Assembly: GCF_014646895.1 (NCBI RefSeq)
Contig: NZ_BMOD01000009.1
Location: 117,531 to 181,530, forward strand
Reading direction: 5' to 3'
Length of the DNA stretch: 64,000 bases
Source of the DNA: Deinococcus roseus
GTDB taxonomy: Bacteria; Deinococcota; Deinococci; Deinococcales; Deinococcaceae
Shown here: positions 48,839 through 57,006 of the stretch, piece after piece
Numbering within the stretch: the first letter of the stretch is position 1
Layout of the letters: the number at the start of each line of letters is the position of its first letter
The notes under the pieces: model-generated
Database searches by the model: none
What the model saw: the letters and a program-made list of their open reading frames with translations, nothing else
Told to the model about the DNA's origin: nothing
Translations under genes and position numbers: made by a program

Positions 48839-49489
48839 ATGAACAAAAAAAACCTCTTCATCAGCATGCTGCTGCTTGCAGCTTCTCCAGCCATGGCACA
48901 ACAAAACCAGAACCAGGGGCAAAATCAGGGACAGGGGCAACGCCAGTTTCAGATTGACCCTGCCATGCGGGCCAAAATGCAGGCTTTCCAGCCCGTGCAG
49001 GACCTCTCCCGCACCCTGCGCATGATTGGCGAGGTGCACAGGCAAAAAGGACTGGCGATCAGCAAAGCCCAGGCTGCCAAACTGATCCCCATCCTGAAAG
49101 ACATCCAGACCCGCAAATCCCTGAAACCCAAAGATGCAGATGCCCTGCTGGTGAAAATTGAGGACCTCCTCACCGATCCACAACTGACCTGGATCGACAA
49201 ACAGCAGATCCGCAGGCCCGGTCAGGGAGGACAGGGTGGTCAAAACGGGCAGAATGGTCAGGGGGGACAGGGCAACCAGCTTCGTCAGAACGGGCAGGGC
49301 GGTCAAGGGGGTCCGTTCCAGGGCAACGGTCAGGGAGGCCAGAACGGTCAGAACCGTCAGGGCGGACAGGGCGGCAACCGGGGTTTTGGAAACTTCCAGG
49401 CCCTGATGTCTGCAGCCAATCCCTTTGCGGTGGATCCCTTCAAGGGACAGGTGTCCAGCCTGCTGACCATCCTGCAAAAAATCAAATAA
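48839..49489 (+). CDS. Secreted Gly/Gln/Asn-rich protein of the efflux operon
   Basis: 216 residues with signal peptide (MNKKNLFISMLLLAASPAMA). A helical segment (about 40-120, AMRAKMQAFQPVQDLSRTLRMI ... LPILKDIQTRKSLKP-like) is followed by a low-complexity tract of GQGGQNGQ-type units (about 129-180) and a short C-terminus. AAAGGA precedes the ATG, 28 nt after macB. The helical part is like proteins that accompany MacAB-type exporters in other bacteria; it could be an accessory or the exported cargo. Confidence 0.75.
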   Translation: MNKKNLFISMLLLAASPAMAQQNQNQGQNQGQGQRQFQIDPAMRAKMQAFQPVQDLSRTLRMIGEVHRQKGLAISKAQAAKLIPILKDIQTRKSLKPKDADALLVKIEDLLTDPQLTWIDKQQIRRPGQGGQGGQNGQNGQGGQGNQLRQNGQGGQGGPFQGNGQGGQNGQNRQGGQGGNRGFGNFQALMSAANPFAVDPFKGQVSSLLTILQKIK

Positions 49490-49616
49490 AACACCTTCAC
49501 TGCAGCACCGGAGGCCTGGTCTTCCGGTGCTGCTTCATCACATCCGGCAGCCCCAAAAAGGTCTACGCTGTGGGTGATGCTCGGGACTCCAGATGGACCC
49601 GAAATGGAGGTTCCCC

Positions 49617-50426
49617 ATGAGATTCAGACCTTTCAGACCCAACTTCACCATCAAACAAATCTTCACCACAGGCCTGCTGCTGCTGGGCACCTTTGCCGCA
49701 CCCGTTTTTGCCGAAGACTCGCAGTTTGCAGGCGGCCTGGGGGGCAGCATCGGCAACCCCATTGGAAACACCGAGGGACAGGGAGTGCTGAACAACCTGA
49801 ACAGGGACAACATGTTCGGGCGGCAGGGGCAATCCGAAGGGGGCAGAACCAACAGCAACACCCAGACCCCCACTGGCACCTCCACCCAGACCGACATCGC
49901 CAAATCCCTGGACGCGGGTTTCAAAGCAGGCCCTTACATTTATCCCCAAAAACTGGCTGCCACCCTGACCAACCTGGACGCCAGCCAGCAACAGCAGGCC
50001 ACAGGCATTTTTGAACAGCTGTTGCAGGTGTACGACCAGCAGGTGGCCGTGCAGGACACCCGCCTGAAAAACAATGTGGTGGGGGCCATGGTGTATTCCA
50101 CTTACGTGAGCACCTTTGTGCTGACCGGGGTGGAACTGTCTGAGGCGCAGCAGGAAGGACTTTTTGCCGCCCTCAACCGCACTTTTCTTTCTGATCCCTC
50201 TTTTGCTGCCATGAACGATGCCACCCGTCAGGAGCTGTACGAGGCGCTGATCATCACGGCTTCCTTTGCGCTGGGCACCTATGCCAATTCTGCTGGCGAT
50301 TTCTCACAGCTGGAAATTGCAGAAACCCTCTCTGCTTATTTGATCCAGACCATCTTCCAGCACGACATCGACGAGTTGCAGTTCACCAGTGAAGGGGTGA
50401 ATCTGGTGCAAGCGTCTTTTATGTGA
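49617..50426 (+). CDS. Secreted hypothetical protein
   Basis: 269 residues; GGAGG six bases before the ATG at 49617. Signal peptide with a basic start and TTGLLLLGTFAAPVFA. A Gly/Asn/Thr-rich disordered segment (about 35-90) precedes a helical domain (about 105-269). In it, NNVVGAMVYSTYVSTFVLTGVELSEAQQEGLFAAL and RQELYEALIITASFALGTYANSA are the key stretches. This resembles a Deinococcus-type family (perhaps DUF6683), from memory only. It follows the efflux operon by 127 nt and may be part of it. Confidence 0.72.
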   Translation: MRFRPFRPNFTIKQIFTTGLLLLGTFAAPVFAEDSQFAGGLGGSIGNPIGNTEGQGVLNNLNRDNMFGRQGQSEGGRTNSNTQTPTGTSTQTDIAKSLDAGFKAGPYIYPQKLAATLTNLDASQQQQATGIFEQLLQVYDQQVAVQDTRLKNNVVGAMVYSTYVSTFVLTGVELSEAQQEGLFAALNRTFLSDPSFAAMNDATRQELYEALIITASFALGTYANSAGDFSQLEIAETLSAYLIQTIFQHDIDELQFTSEGVNLVQASFM

Positions 50427-50450
50427 TGGTCCGGGACTTTGCTGCTGGAT

Positions 50451-50466
50451 TATGCTTGATGCCATG
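50451..50466 (+). promoter_or_regulatory. -10 box of leaderless pdxY
   Basis: TATGCT at 50451-50456 ends seven bases before the ATG at 50464. An in-frame ATG at 50452 lies inside the box and is rejected. Confidence 0.6.
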
Positions 50467-51369
50467 AGCGAAGTCCCTTTCAAAAAACACCAGAACATCC
50501 TGTCCATCCAGTCGTGGGTGTCTTATGGGCATGTGGGCAATGCTGCGGCCACCTTTCCGCTGCAACGCATGGGATTCAACGTGTGGGTGGTCAACACCGT
50601 GCAGTTCTCCAACCACACCGGGTATGGCAAATGGAAAGGGATGGTCTTCCCTTCCGAGCATGTCCGGGAGATCATTGAGGGTATTGCAGAACGCACTTCA
50701 CTGGCCGAGTGTGATGCAGTGCTGTCCGGGTACATGGGGGATGCAGGCACCGTTGCCGCCATTCTGGAGGCTGTGCGCAGGGTCAAAGAAGCCAATCCAG
50801 CCGCCCTGTACTGCTGTGACCCCGTGATGGGAGATGTTGGAAGGGGCATTTTCGTGCGCCCCGACATCCCCGAAGTCATGAAACTGCTGGCTGTCAAAGC
50901 TGCAGACATCGTGACCCCCAACCAGTTTGAACTGGAACTCCTGACCGGGCACACTGTGAACACCCTGCAGGAGGTGCTGGAAGCCGTGCAGGTCTTGCGC
51001 TCTCAGCTTCATGCAGAGGGTCCGCGCATTGTGGTGGTGACCAGCCTGATCCGGGAAGATGCCCCTGCAGACCACATCGAAACGCTGGCTGTTTCAGATG
51101 AGGGGGCCTGGGTGGTGCAAACCCCCCTGATCCCTCTGGACCCGCCCAGAAATGGTACGGGAGACGCCATTGCGGCCCTGTTCCTGGGGAATTTCCTGAA
51201 AACCAGAAACATCAAAGACAGCCTGGAAAATGCTGTTTCTGCGCTTTATGGACTGCTGGACCTGACCCACCAGATGGGCACCCGTGAAATTCAGCTGGTG
51301 GCAGCTCAGGAGGAGTATGTGCAGCCCAGTCGCAGGTTTGAAGCTGTGTCTGTTTCGGGGAATGGATAG
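50464..51369 (+). CDS. pdxY: Pyridoxal kinase
   Basis: 301 residues of the PfkB/ribokinase fold, PdxY group. Motifs: ILSIQSWVSYGHVGNAAATFPLQ (near 12-34, substrate loop), CDPVMGDVGRGIFV (near 117-130), TPNQFELELLTG (near 151-162) and the anion-hole/catalytic GTGDAIAALFLG (near 233-244). It phosphorylates pyridoxal for PLP salvage. Leaderless start supported by the TATGCT box. Confidence 0.92.
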   Translation: MSEVPFKKHQNILSIQSWVSYGHVGNAAATFPLQRMGFNVWVVNTVQFSNHTGYGKWKGMVFPSEHVREIIEGIAERTSLAECDAVLSGYMGDAGTVAAILEAVRRVKEANPAALYCCDPVMGDVGRGIFVRPDIPEVMKLLAVKAADIVTPNQFELELLTGHTVNTLQEVLEAVQVLRSQLHAEGPRIVVVTSLIREDAPADHIETLAVSDEGAWVVQTPLIPLDPPRNGTGDAIAALFLGNFLKTRNIKDSLENAVSALYGLLDLTHQMGTREIQLVAAQEEYVQPSRRFEAVSVSGNG

Positions 51370-51481
51370 GCTATCCTCAAAACAGTCTGTCCGAAACGGG
51401 TTGCCCCCTGTCAGAGCATTCTGATTCCTGCTGCATATAGCACAAAAAGCTTTTTCTTCCGTGTCCCTGTGGTGGTATCCT

Positions 51482-51496
51482 TATACCCAATATATG
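51482..51496 (+). promoter_or_regulatory. Possible -10 of leaderless glnS
   Basis: TATACC at 51482-51487 ends six bases before the ATG at 51494; no Shine-Dalgarno is present. The last base departs from consensus, so this is tentative. Confidence 0.4.
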
Positions 51497-53809
51497 AGCC
51501 ACTCTACAGACGCCCGTCACGTCAGTCCCAATTTCATCACCGAGATCATCGACAGCGACCTTGCAAAAGGCCGCTACCCAGAGGTGGTGACCCGCTTCCC
51601 TCCCGAACCCAACGGCTACCTGCACATCGGGCATGCCAAGGCCATCTGCCTGAATTTTGGCATCGCACTGGATTACCAGGGGCAGTGCAACCTGCGTTTT
51701 GACGACACCAACCCCGAAAAAGAGAACTACGAGTTCGTGAATTCCATCCGTCAGGATGTGGAGTGGCTGGGGTTCAAGCCTGCCCAGGTGCTTTTCGCCT
51801 CGGATTACTTTGAGAAGTATTACGAATGCGCCGTGCAGCTGATCAAAGACGGCAACGCTTACGTGGATTCTGTCTCTGACGAGGAAATGCGCCAGCTCAG
51901 GGGCAACCTGGAAGAACCCGGCAAACCCAGTCCATACCGGGACCGCAGTGTGGAAGAGAACCTGGATTTGCTGGCCCGCATGCGTGCAGGCGAATTCCCC
52001 GAAGGTGCCCACGTTCTGCGCGGCAAGATTGACCTGTCCCACCCCAACATGAAGCTGCGGGATCCCGTGCTGTACCGCATCCTGCATTCCTCGCACTACC
52101 ATGTGGGGGAAGGCTGGCACATCTATCCCCTTTATGACTTTGCGCACCCGCTGGAAGATTTCATCGAAGGCATCAGCCACTCGATTTGCACCCTGGAATT
52201 CGAGAACAACCGGGCCATTTACGACTGGCTGCTGGACAGCCTGAAAGGCAAGTGCGGTTTTCCCGAAAACCCACGCCCCCACCAGTACGAGAATGCCCGT
52301 CTGGTGCTGGACAACACCGTGCTCTCCAAACGCAAACTGATCATCATGGCAGAGCAGCGTTACCTGGACGGCTGGAACAAGCCCTTCCAGCCTCCGGTGA
52401 TCAGTGGCTGGAACGACCCACGCATGCCCACCATTTCGGGCATCCGCCGCAGAGGGGTGCGCCCCGAGGCCATCCGGGAATTCATTCGCCGGGTGGGGGT
52501 CTCCAAGACCAATTCTCGCGTGGACCTCAGTACCCTGGATGCCACCATCCGGGACGACCTGAATTTCATCTCCCCCAGGGTGATGGCCGTTCTGAAACCT
52601 CTGAAGGTGATCATCGAGAACCTGCCCGCAGGCCATCTGGAAGAACTGGACGCCCCTTACTGGCCGCACGATGTGCCCAACGAGGGAACCCGCAAACTCC
52701 CCTTCACCCGTGAAATCTACATTGATCAGGACGATTTTATGGAAGAGGCCACCTCTGGTTTCCAGCGCCTCACTCTGGGAGGTCGGGCCAGATTGAGGTA
52801 TGCCTACAACATCACCTGCAACCAGGTGATCAAGGACGATGCGGGCAACGTTAAAGAGCTGCTGTGCAGTTATGACCCGGAAAGCCATGACGGTCCAAAA
52901 GGTGTCAAGGGCGTGGTCCACTGGGTCAGTGCAGAGAAGGCTGTGCCTGCCGAATTCCGGGCCTATGAGCGCCTCTTCACCGTGGCGAACCCTGATGCAG
53001 AGGAGGGCGATTTCACCGATTACCTGAACCCCGAATCCCTGAAAACCTTCCGGGGTTTTGTGGAGCCCAGTGTGCTGTCGGACAGCAAGGAAACCCGTTA
53101 CCAGTTCGAGCGGGTCGGTTACTACTGGCAGGACCCCGAGGAAAGCACCCCAGGAAATCTGGTCTTCAACCGCATTGTGACCCTTAAGGATTCCTTTGCA
53201 GAGCAGAAAGCCGAGGGCCGAGGGCCGAGGGCCGAGGGCAAAAAGCCAAAAGCAGAAAGCAAGCCTCAGGTGAAAAATCAGGTTGTTCTCTCCTCAGAAG
53301 AAAAAATTCTGGTGGATGCTTACAAAGCCAGAGGCCTCAATGAATCCGAGGCCGTCACGCTGGCAAGGGATGAAAAGCTGAGCAGCTATCTGTCAGAGTC
53401 TGGAGAGCACCTGTCCCATCTGGCAAGCTGGGTGATCGGAGATCTGTCCGGGGCCATCCGTGAAGGGCGCAACACCATCACCCTGGAGCAACTGTCCAGT
53501 CTGGTCAGCAAAATCCAGAGCGGCGAAATCAGCAACCGCATTGCCAAAGATGTGCTGGCAGAAGCCCTGGAATCCGGTCAGGACCCCAACGCCATTGTGG
53601 AAACCAGAGGCCTGAAGCAGGTCAGCGACACAGGCGCACTGGAAGCCGTGATCCGTCAGGTGATGGAGCAAAACCCCGACAAGGTGACCGCTTACCGTTC
53701 TGGCAAAACCGGCCTGATCGGATTCTTTGTCGGTCAGGTCATGCGGGAAACAAAAGGTCAGGGCAATCCGCAACTGGTCAATGGGTTGGTGGCGAAGCTG
53801 CTGGGATAA
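51494..53809 (+). CDS. glnS: Glutaminyl-tRNA synthetase with C-terminal Yqey domain
   Basis: 771 residues. The class I catalytic domain has the HIGH motif PPEPNGYLHIGHAK (near 35-48) and the KMSKS-like VLSKRKL (near 276). The beta-barrel anticodon-binding domain runs to about 565. Residues about 596-771 form the GatB/Yqey-type extension known from Deinococcus GlnRS (LSSEEKILVDAYKARGLNE ... YRSGKTGLIGFFVGQVMRET). Between them, residues 573-590 (AEGRGPRAEGKKPKAESK) are encoded by the dispersed heptamer repeat, inserted in frame in the linker. The enzyme charges tRNA-Gln directly. Confidence 0.96.
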   Translation: MSHSTDARHVSPNFITEIIDSDLAKGRYPEVVTRFPPEPNGYLHIGHAKAICLNFGIALDYQGQCNLRFDDTNPEKENYEFVNSIRQDVEWLGFKPAQVLFASDYFEKYYECAVQLIKDGNAYVDSVSDEEMRQLRGNLEEPGKPSPYRDRSVEENLDLLARMRAGEFPEGAHVLRGKIDLSHPNMKLRDPVLYRILHSSHYHVGEGWHIYPLYDFAHPLEDFIEGISHSICTLEFENNRAIYDWLLDSLKGKCGFPENPRPHQYENARLVLDNTVLSKRKLIIMAEQRYLDGWNKPFQPPVISGWNDPRMPTISGIRRRGVRPEAIREFIRRVGVSKTNSRVDLSTLDATIRDDLNFISPRVMAVLKPLKVIIENLPAGHLEELDAPYWPHDVPNEGTRKLPFTREIYIDQDDFMEEATSGFQRLTLGGRARLRYAYNITCNQVIKDDAGNVKELLCSYDPESHDGPKGVKGVVHWVSAEKAVPAEFRAYERLFTVANPDAEEGDFTDYLNPESLKTFRGFVEPSVLSDSKETRYQFERVGYYWQDPEESTPGNLVFNRIVTLKDSFAEQKAEGRGPRAEGKKPKAESKPQVKNQVVLSSEEKILVDAYKARGLNESEAVTLARDEKLSSYLSESGEHLSHLASWVIGDLSGAIREGRNTITLEQLSSLVSKIQSGEISNRIAKDVLAEALESGQDPNAIVETRGLKQVSDTGALEAVIRQVMEQNPDKVTAYRSGKTGLIGFFVGQVMRETKGQGNPQLVNGLVAKLLG
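53210..53260 (+). repeat. Heptamer repeat element inside glnS
   Basis: Four exact GCCGAGG units (53210-53237) followed by GC, an A-rich spacer (AAAAAGCCAAAAGC) and AGAAAGC. This is the element architecture found in intergenic copies, here kept in frame between two domains. Confidence 0.93.
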
Positions 53810-53837
53810 TCTCCCTGTGCTCGTTTCACTCGCACTG

Positions 53838-53862
53838 TCCCCCTTAACGAAGGGGGATTTTT
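53838..53862 (+). terminator. glnS terminator
   Basis: TCCCCCTT (53838-53845), loop AACG, AAGGGGGA (53850-53857), then TTTTT. Confidence 0.92.
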
Positions 53863-53873
53863 GTTGTTCTAGA

Positions 53874-53950
53874 GGGCAACCATTTCAGACACACACCAAC
53901 CCATCAGTGTTGGGAGATTATTGTAGTCCCAAAGGGCAACCATTTCAGAC
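53874..53950. repeat. Two direct repeats with 60-bp period
   Basis: GGGCAACCATTTCAGAC occurs at 53874-53890 and exactly again at 53934-53950, with partial similarity on both sides (ACACCAA / CCCACCAA after each). Two copies only. Confidence 0.85.
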
Positions 53951-54144
53951 GCCCACCAAGTCCCCCTTCGTTGAGGGGAACCGCCCTGAGCACAGCGAAG
54001 GGCAGGGGGATCTCACACCCAGTGCTCCCAGACATCACCCACAGGGAAATCCACTGAACATCTGTTCACACGCATTGACGCATCTTTCACCAGCGGGTAA
54101 GTTCAAAAGACGTGCATCGCAATTCAGCAGGTGAAGGAGCCGCC

Positions 54145-55635
54145 ATGAAATACATTCTTGCCCTGGATCAGGGCACCACCTCCTGCAGGGCCATCGTGTT
54201 TGACCATGAGGGCACCGTCAGGGGGACCGCCCAGAAGGAATTTCAGCAGTTTTTTCCGCGTCCAGGGTGGGTGGAGCATGATGCCCAGGACATCTACAGC
54301 ACCCAGGTGGGGGTGACCAGTGAGGTGCTGGCACACCTGGGGCTTTCGGGGCAGGACATTGCGGCCATTGGGATCACCAACCAGCGGGAAACCACCGTGC
54401 TGTGGGACCGGGCCAGTGGTCAGCCCATTGCACATGCCATTGTGTGGCAGGACCGCAGGACCGCCGGGCGCTGTGATGAACTGCGGCAGCAGGGCAAGAC
54501 AGAGGTGTTCCAGCAGAAAACTGGACTGGTGCTGGACGCTTACTTTTCGGGCACCAAGCTGGAATGGCTTTTGAACAACACAGAAGGGGCCAGAGAACGC
54601 GCCGCAAAAGGCGAACTGGCTTTTGGAACCATTGACTGCTGGTTGCTCTGGAAGCTGACCGGAGGCAAAGTCCATGTCACCGATCCCAGCAACGCTGCCC
54701 GCACCTTGCTGTTCAACATCCACACCGGAGACTGGGACGATGAACTGCTTTCCATCTTGAACATTCCCCGTGCCCTGCTGCCCGAGGTCAAATCCAGCAG
54801 CGAGGTGTATGGCCAGACCCTGCCTCACCTGTTTGGGGGTGAAATTCCCATTGCTGGCATTGCTGGAGACCAGCAGGCAGCCACTTTTGGTCAGGCCTGC
54901 CATGAGGTCGGGATGGCCAAGAACACGTATGGAACAGGCTGCTTTCTGCTGCTCAACACCGGACAGGAGGCCATTCCCAGCCAGAACCACCTGCTGACCA
55001 CTGTGGCATGGAAACGGGAAGACCAGCTGACTTATGCTTTAGAGGGCAGTGTGTTCATGGCGGGGGCAACCGTGCAGTGGCTCAGGGATGGTCTGGGCAT
55101 CATCCGGGACAGCAGCGAGGTGGAAAGCCTGGCCGCCAGTGTGGAAAGCACCGATGGGGTGTATCTGGTGCCTGCTTTTGTGGGTCTGGGTGCCCCTTAC
55201 TGGGACCCTTATGCCAGAGGAAGCCTTTTTGGCATGACCCGTGGAACCACCCGTGCCCACATTGCACGGGCTGCGCTGGAAAGCATCTGTTTTCAGACGG
55301 CAGATGTGTTGCACGCCATGCAGGAGGATTCCGGGATCACTTTGACTGAGCTCAGGGTGGATGGTGGGGCTTCGCGCAACAACCTGATGATGCAGTTCCA
55401 GGCAGACATTCTGGGTGTGCCTGTGGTGCGTCCGAAAGTCACCGAGACCACCGCTCTGGGGGCCGCTTATCTGGCGGGTCTGGCCGTGGGGTTCTGGTCG
55501 GGTTTGCAGGACATCAGCCAGCAGTGGCAGGCAGATGAGCGCTTCGAGCCCAACATGTCCGCAACAACCCGCGAGAAATTTCTGGCAGGCTGGAAGAAAG
55601 CTGTGGACCGGGCCAGAAACTGGGAAGACGCCTGA
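54145..55635 (+). CDS. glpK: Glycerol kinase
   Basis: 496 residues, standard length. FGGY-family signatures: LALDQGTTSCRAIVFD (near 5-20), WQDRRTA (near 101-107), GTIDCWLLWKL (near 162), AGIAGDQQAATFGQ (near 235) and the C-terminal GGASRNNLMMQFQADIL (near 405). It phosphorylates glycerol to glycerol-3-phosphate. AAGGAG precedes the ATG at 54145. No glpF or glpD neighbour, so it is a stand-alone gene. Confidence 0.96.
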   Translation: MKYILALDQGTTSCRAIVFDHEGTVRGTAQKEFQQFFPRPGWVEHDAQDIYSTQVGVTSEVLAHLGLSGQDIAAIGITNQRETTVLWDRASGQPIAHAIVWQDRRTAGRCDELRQQGKTEVFQQKTGLVLDAYFSGTKLEWLLNNTEGARERAAKGELAFGTIDCWLLWKLTGGKVHVTDPSNAARTLLFNIHTGDWDDELLSILNIPRALLPEVKSSSEVYGQTLPHLFGGEIPIAGIAGDQQAATFGQACHEVGMAKNTYGTGCFLLLNTGQEAIPSQNHLLTTVAWKREDQLTYALEGSVFMAGATVQWLRDGLGIIRDSSEVESLAASVESTDGVYLVPAFVGLGAPYWDPYARGSLFGMTRGTTRAHIARAALESICFQTADVLHAMQEDSGITLTELRVDGGASRNNLMMQFQADILGVPVVRPKVTETTALGAAYLAGLAVGFWSGLQDISQQWQADERFEPNMSATTREKFLAGWKKAVDRARNWEDA

Positions 55636-55654
55636 TGTTCTGAGGCTTTCAGCT

Positions 55655-55687
55655 CCTGGCTTTTCCCAGAAAGGGTCAGGTTTTTTT
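55655..55687 (+). terminator. glpK terminator
   Basis: Imperfect stem CCTGGCTTTT against AAAGGGTCAGG (with G-T pairs), loop CCCAGA region, then seven T residues at 55681-55687. Confidence 0.7.
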
Positions 55688-55859
55688 GATCTGTTTTGCA
55701 CCAGATCCAGCTGGGTCAATCCCGGTTGGGCCTGTTTTTGTCCAGAGTTCAGCGCTTAAAAGCTGTTTCAGGGATTTTGAAGCCTGGATCTGGGGTCAAA
55801 TGGGGGCTTGCGCTCCAGGATGCACAATCTTCGCTCTCCATTTATGTCAATTTTTCTTG

Positions 55860-55865
55860 TATAAT
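55860..55865 (+). promoter_or_regulatory. -10 box upstream of ArsR-like regulator
   Basis: TATAAT at 55860-55865. No clear -35 at 16-18 bp. It would give a leader of about 105 nt. Confidence 0.5.
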
Positions 55866-55975
55866 TACCACAGTTTCGGGAACTGTCAGAGACAACAGCT
55901 GGTGGCACCCCTCTGTGTTCTTTCCTCCCCGGTGCCTTTCAGTTGCCTGTTTCAGATTGCTTTTCAGGAGAACGC

Positions 55976-56938
55976 ATGATCATTGCCCGCAACAAAACCC
56001 TGGTGGTTGAGGGAGAAGAAGCCCTCAAAGTCCTCTCTGCCCTCAACTCCGACACCCGGTTGCTGATCCTCAGCCTGCTGTCCCACCGGACCATGAATGT
56101 CTCTGCCCTCACCGAAGCACTGGACCAGCCGCACTCCACGGTCAATTTCAACCTCAAACAACTGGAAGAAGCCGGGCTTTTAAGCATCCAGTACATGCCG
56201 GGCACCCGTGGCCGACAGAAAATGATCTCCAAGAATTACGACGAGATCCTGGTGAAACTCCCCGGCGTGAACATCGAAGCAGACCATGATGTGGTGGAAG
56301 TCTCCATGCCCATTGGGAATTACAAGCGCTTTGAAGCAAAACCCACCTGCGGCATGGCCAGCGAAAGCAAATACATTGGGCTGATCGACGACCCCAGAAG
56401 TTTTTACGAACCAGAGCACGTTTACGCGCAATTGATCTGGTTTCGCACCGGATTTGTGGAATACGACTTTCCCAACAACCTGCCTTACGGCTCGGTGGCC
56501 ACCGAAATTGAAATCAGCATGGAAATCTGCTCAGAGGCCCCAGAATACGACCTGGACTGGCCTTCGGACATCACCCTGTGGGTCAATGGCATTGAAATTG
56601 GCTCCTGGACCTCTCCTGCAGACTTTGGCGGGGTGAAAGCCAAACTCACGCCCTCCTGGTGGTCGCTGGACCAGACCACCCACGGTTTGCTGAAACGCTG
56701 GCGCATCACGGCAGAGGGTGCTTACATCGATGGAGAAAAAATCTCTGGGATCAGCATGCAGGACCTCAAAATCGAAGACACCAACCATGTGGAGGTGCGC
56801 ATTGGCGTGAAACCCGATGCCCGCCACCCCGGAGGGCTGAATCTGTTCGGGAAACGCTTCGGGAATTACGAGCAGGATGTGATCATGCGCACCCGCTATG
56901 CGTTTCGGGAAGGCGAACGCCCTTACAAGATCAAGTGA
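55976..56938 (+). CDS. ArsR-like winged-helix regulator with C-terminal sensor domain
   Basis: 320 residues; AGGAG precedes the ATG at 55976. The N-terminal winged helix (about 18-90) is EEALKVLSALNSDTRLLILSLLSHRTMNVSALTEAL and HSTVNFNLKQLEEAGLLSI. The long C-terminal beta-rich domain (about 100-320: EISMEICSEAPEYDLDWPSDITLWVNG, GSWTSPADFGG) resembles carbohydrate-binding jelly rolls found on sugar-responsive regulators. No Cys/His metal site as in true ArsR. The effector could be a sugar or glycan fragment; inference only. Confidence 0.83.
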   Translation: MIIARNKTLVVEGEEALKVLSALNSDTRLLILSLLSHRTMNVSALTEALDQPHSTVNFNLKQLEEAGLLSIQYMPGTRGRQKMISKNYDEILVKLPGVNIEADHDVVEVSMPIGNYKRFEAKPTCGMASESKYIGLIDDPRSFYEPEHVYAQLIWFRTGFVEYDFPNNLPYGSVATEIEISMEICSEAPEYDLDWPSDITLWVNGIEIGSWTSPADFGGVKAKLTPSWWSLDQTTHGLLKRWRITAEGAYIDGEKISGISMQDLKIEDTNHVEVRIGVKPDARHPGGLNLFGKRFGNYEQDVIMRTRYAFREGERPYKIK

Positions 56939-56945
56939 ACTGCAC

Positions 56946-56976
56946 AAAAGAATCCCGCATTTGTGGGATTCTTTTT
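56946..56976. terminator. Bidirectional terminator
   Basis: AAAAGAATCCC (56946-56956) and GGGATTCTTTT (56965-56975) with T tracts in both orientations, between the convergent regulator and oxidoreductase genes. Confidence 0.92.
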
Positions 56977-57006
56977 GCTGTGACGCAGCCTCTTTCGCTC
57001 TGGCCC

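Larger units (their letters stand above)
53810..54144. other. glnS-glpK intergenic repeat mosaic (335 bp)
   Basis: No gene. It contains the glnS terminator, a pair of 17-bp direct repeats 60 bp apart, a second CCCCCTTCGTTGAGGGG-type hairpin partly complementary to the terminator (from 53961), and a GCCCTGAGCACAGCGAAGGGC hairpin-like repeat near 53983. Confidence 0.7.
55636..55975. other. glpK-regulator intergenic region (340 bp)
   Basis: It contains the glpK terminator and a TATAAT box about 110 bp before the ArsR-like gene. The middle about 170 bp show no gene or strong structure. Confidence 0.6.

Noticed and set aside
53874..53950. 60-bp-spaced repeats as a minimal CRISPR
   Set aside because: Only two copies of 17 bp, no further spacing, and they lie in a mosaic of other small repeats.
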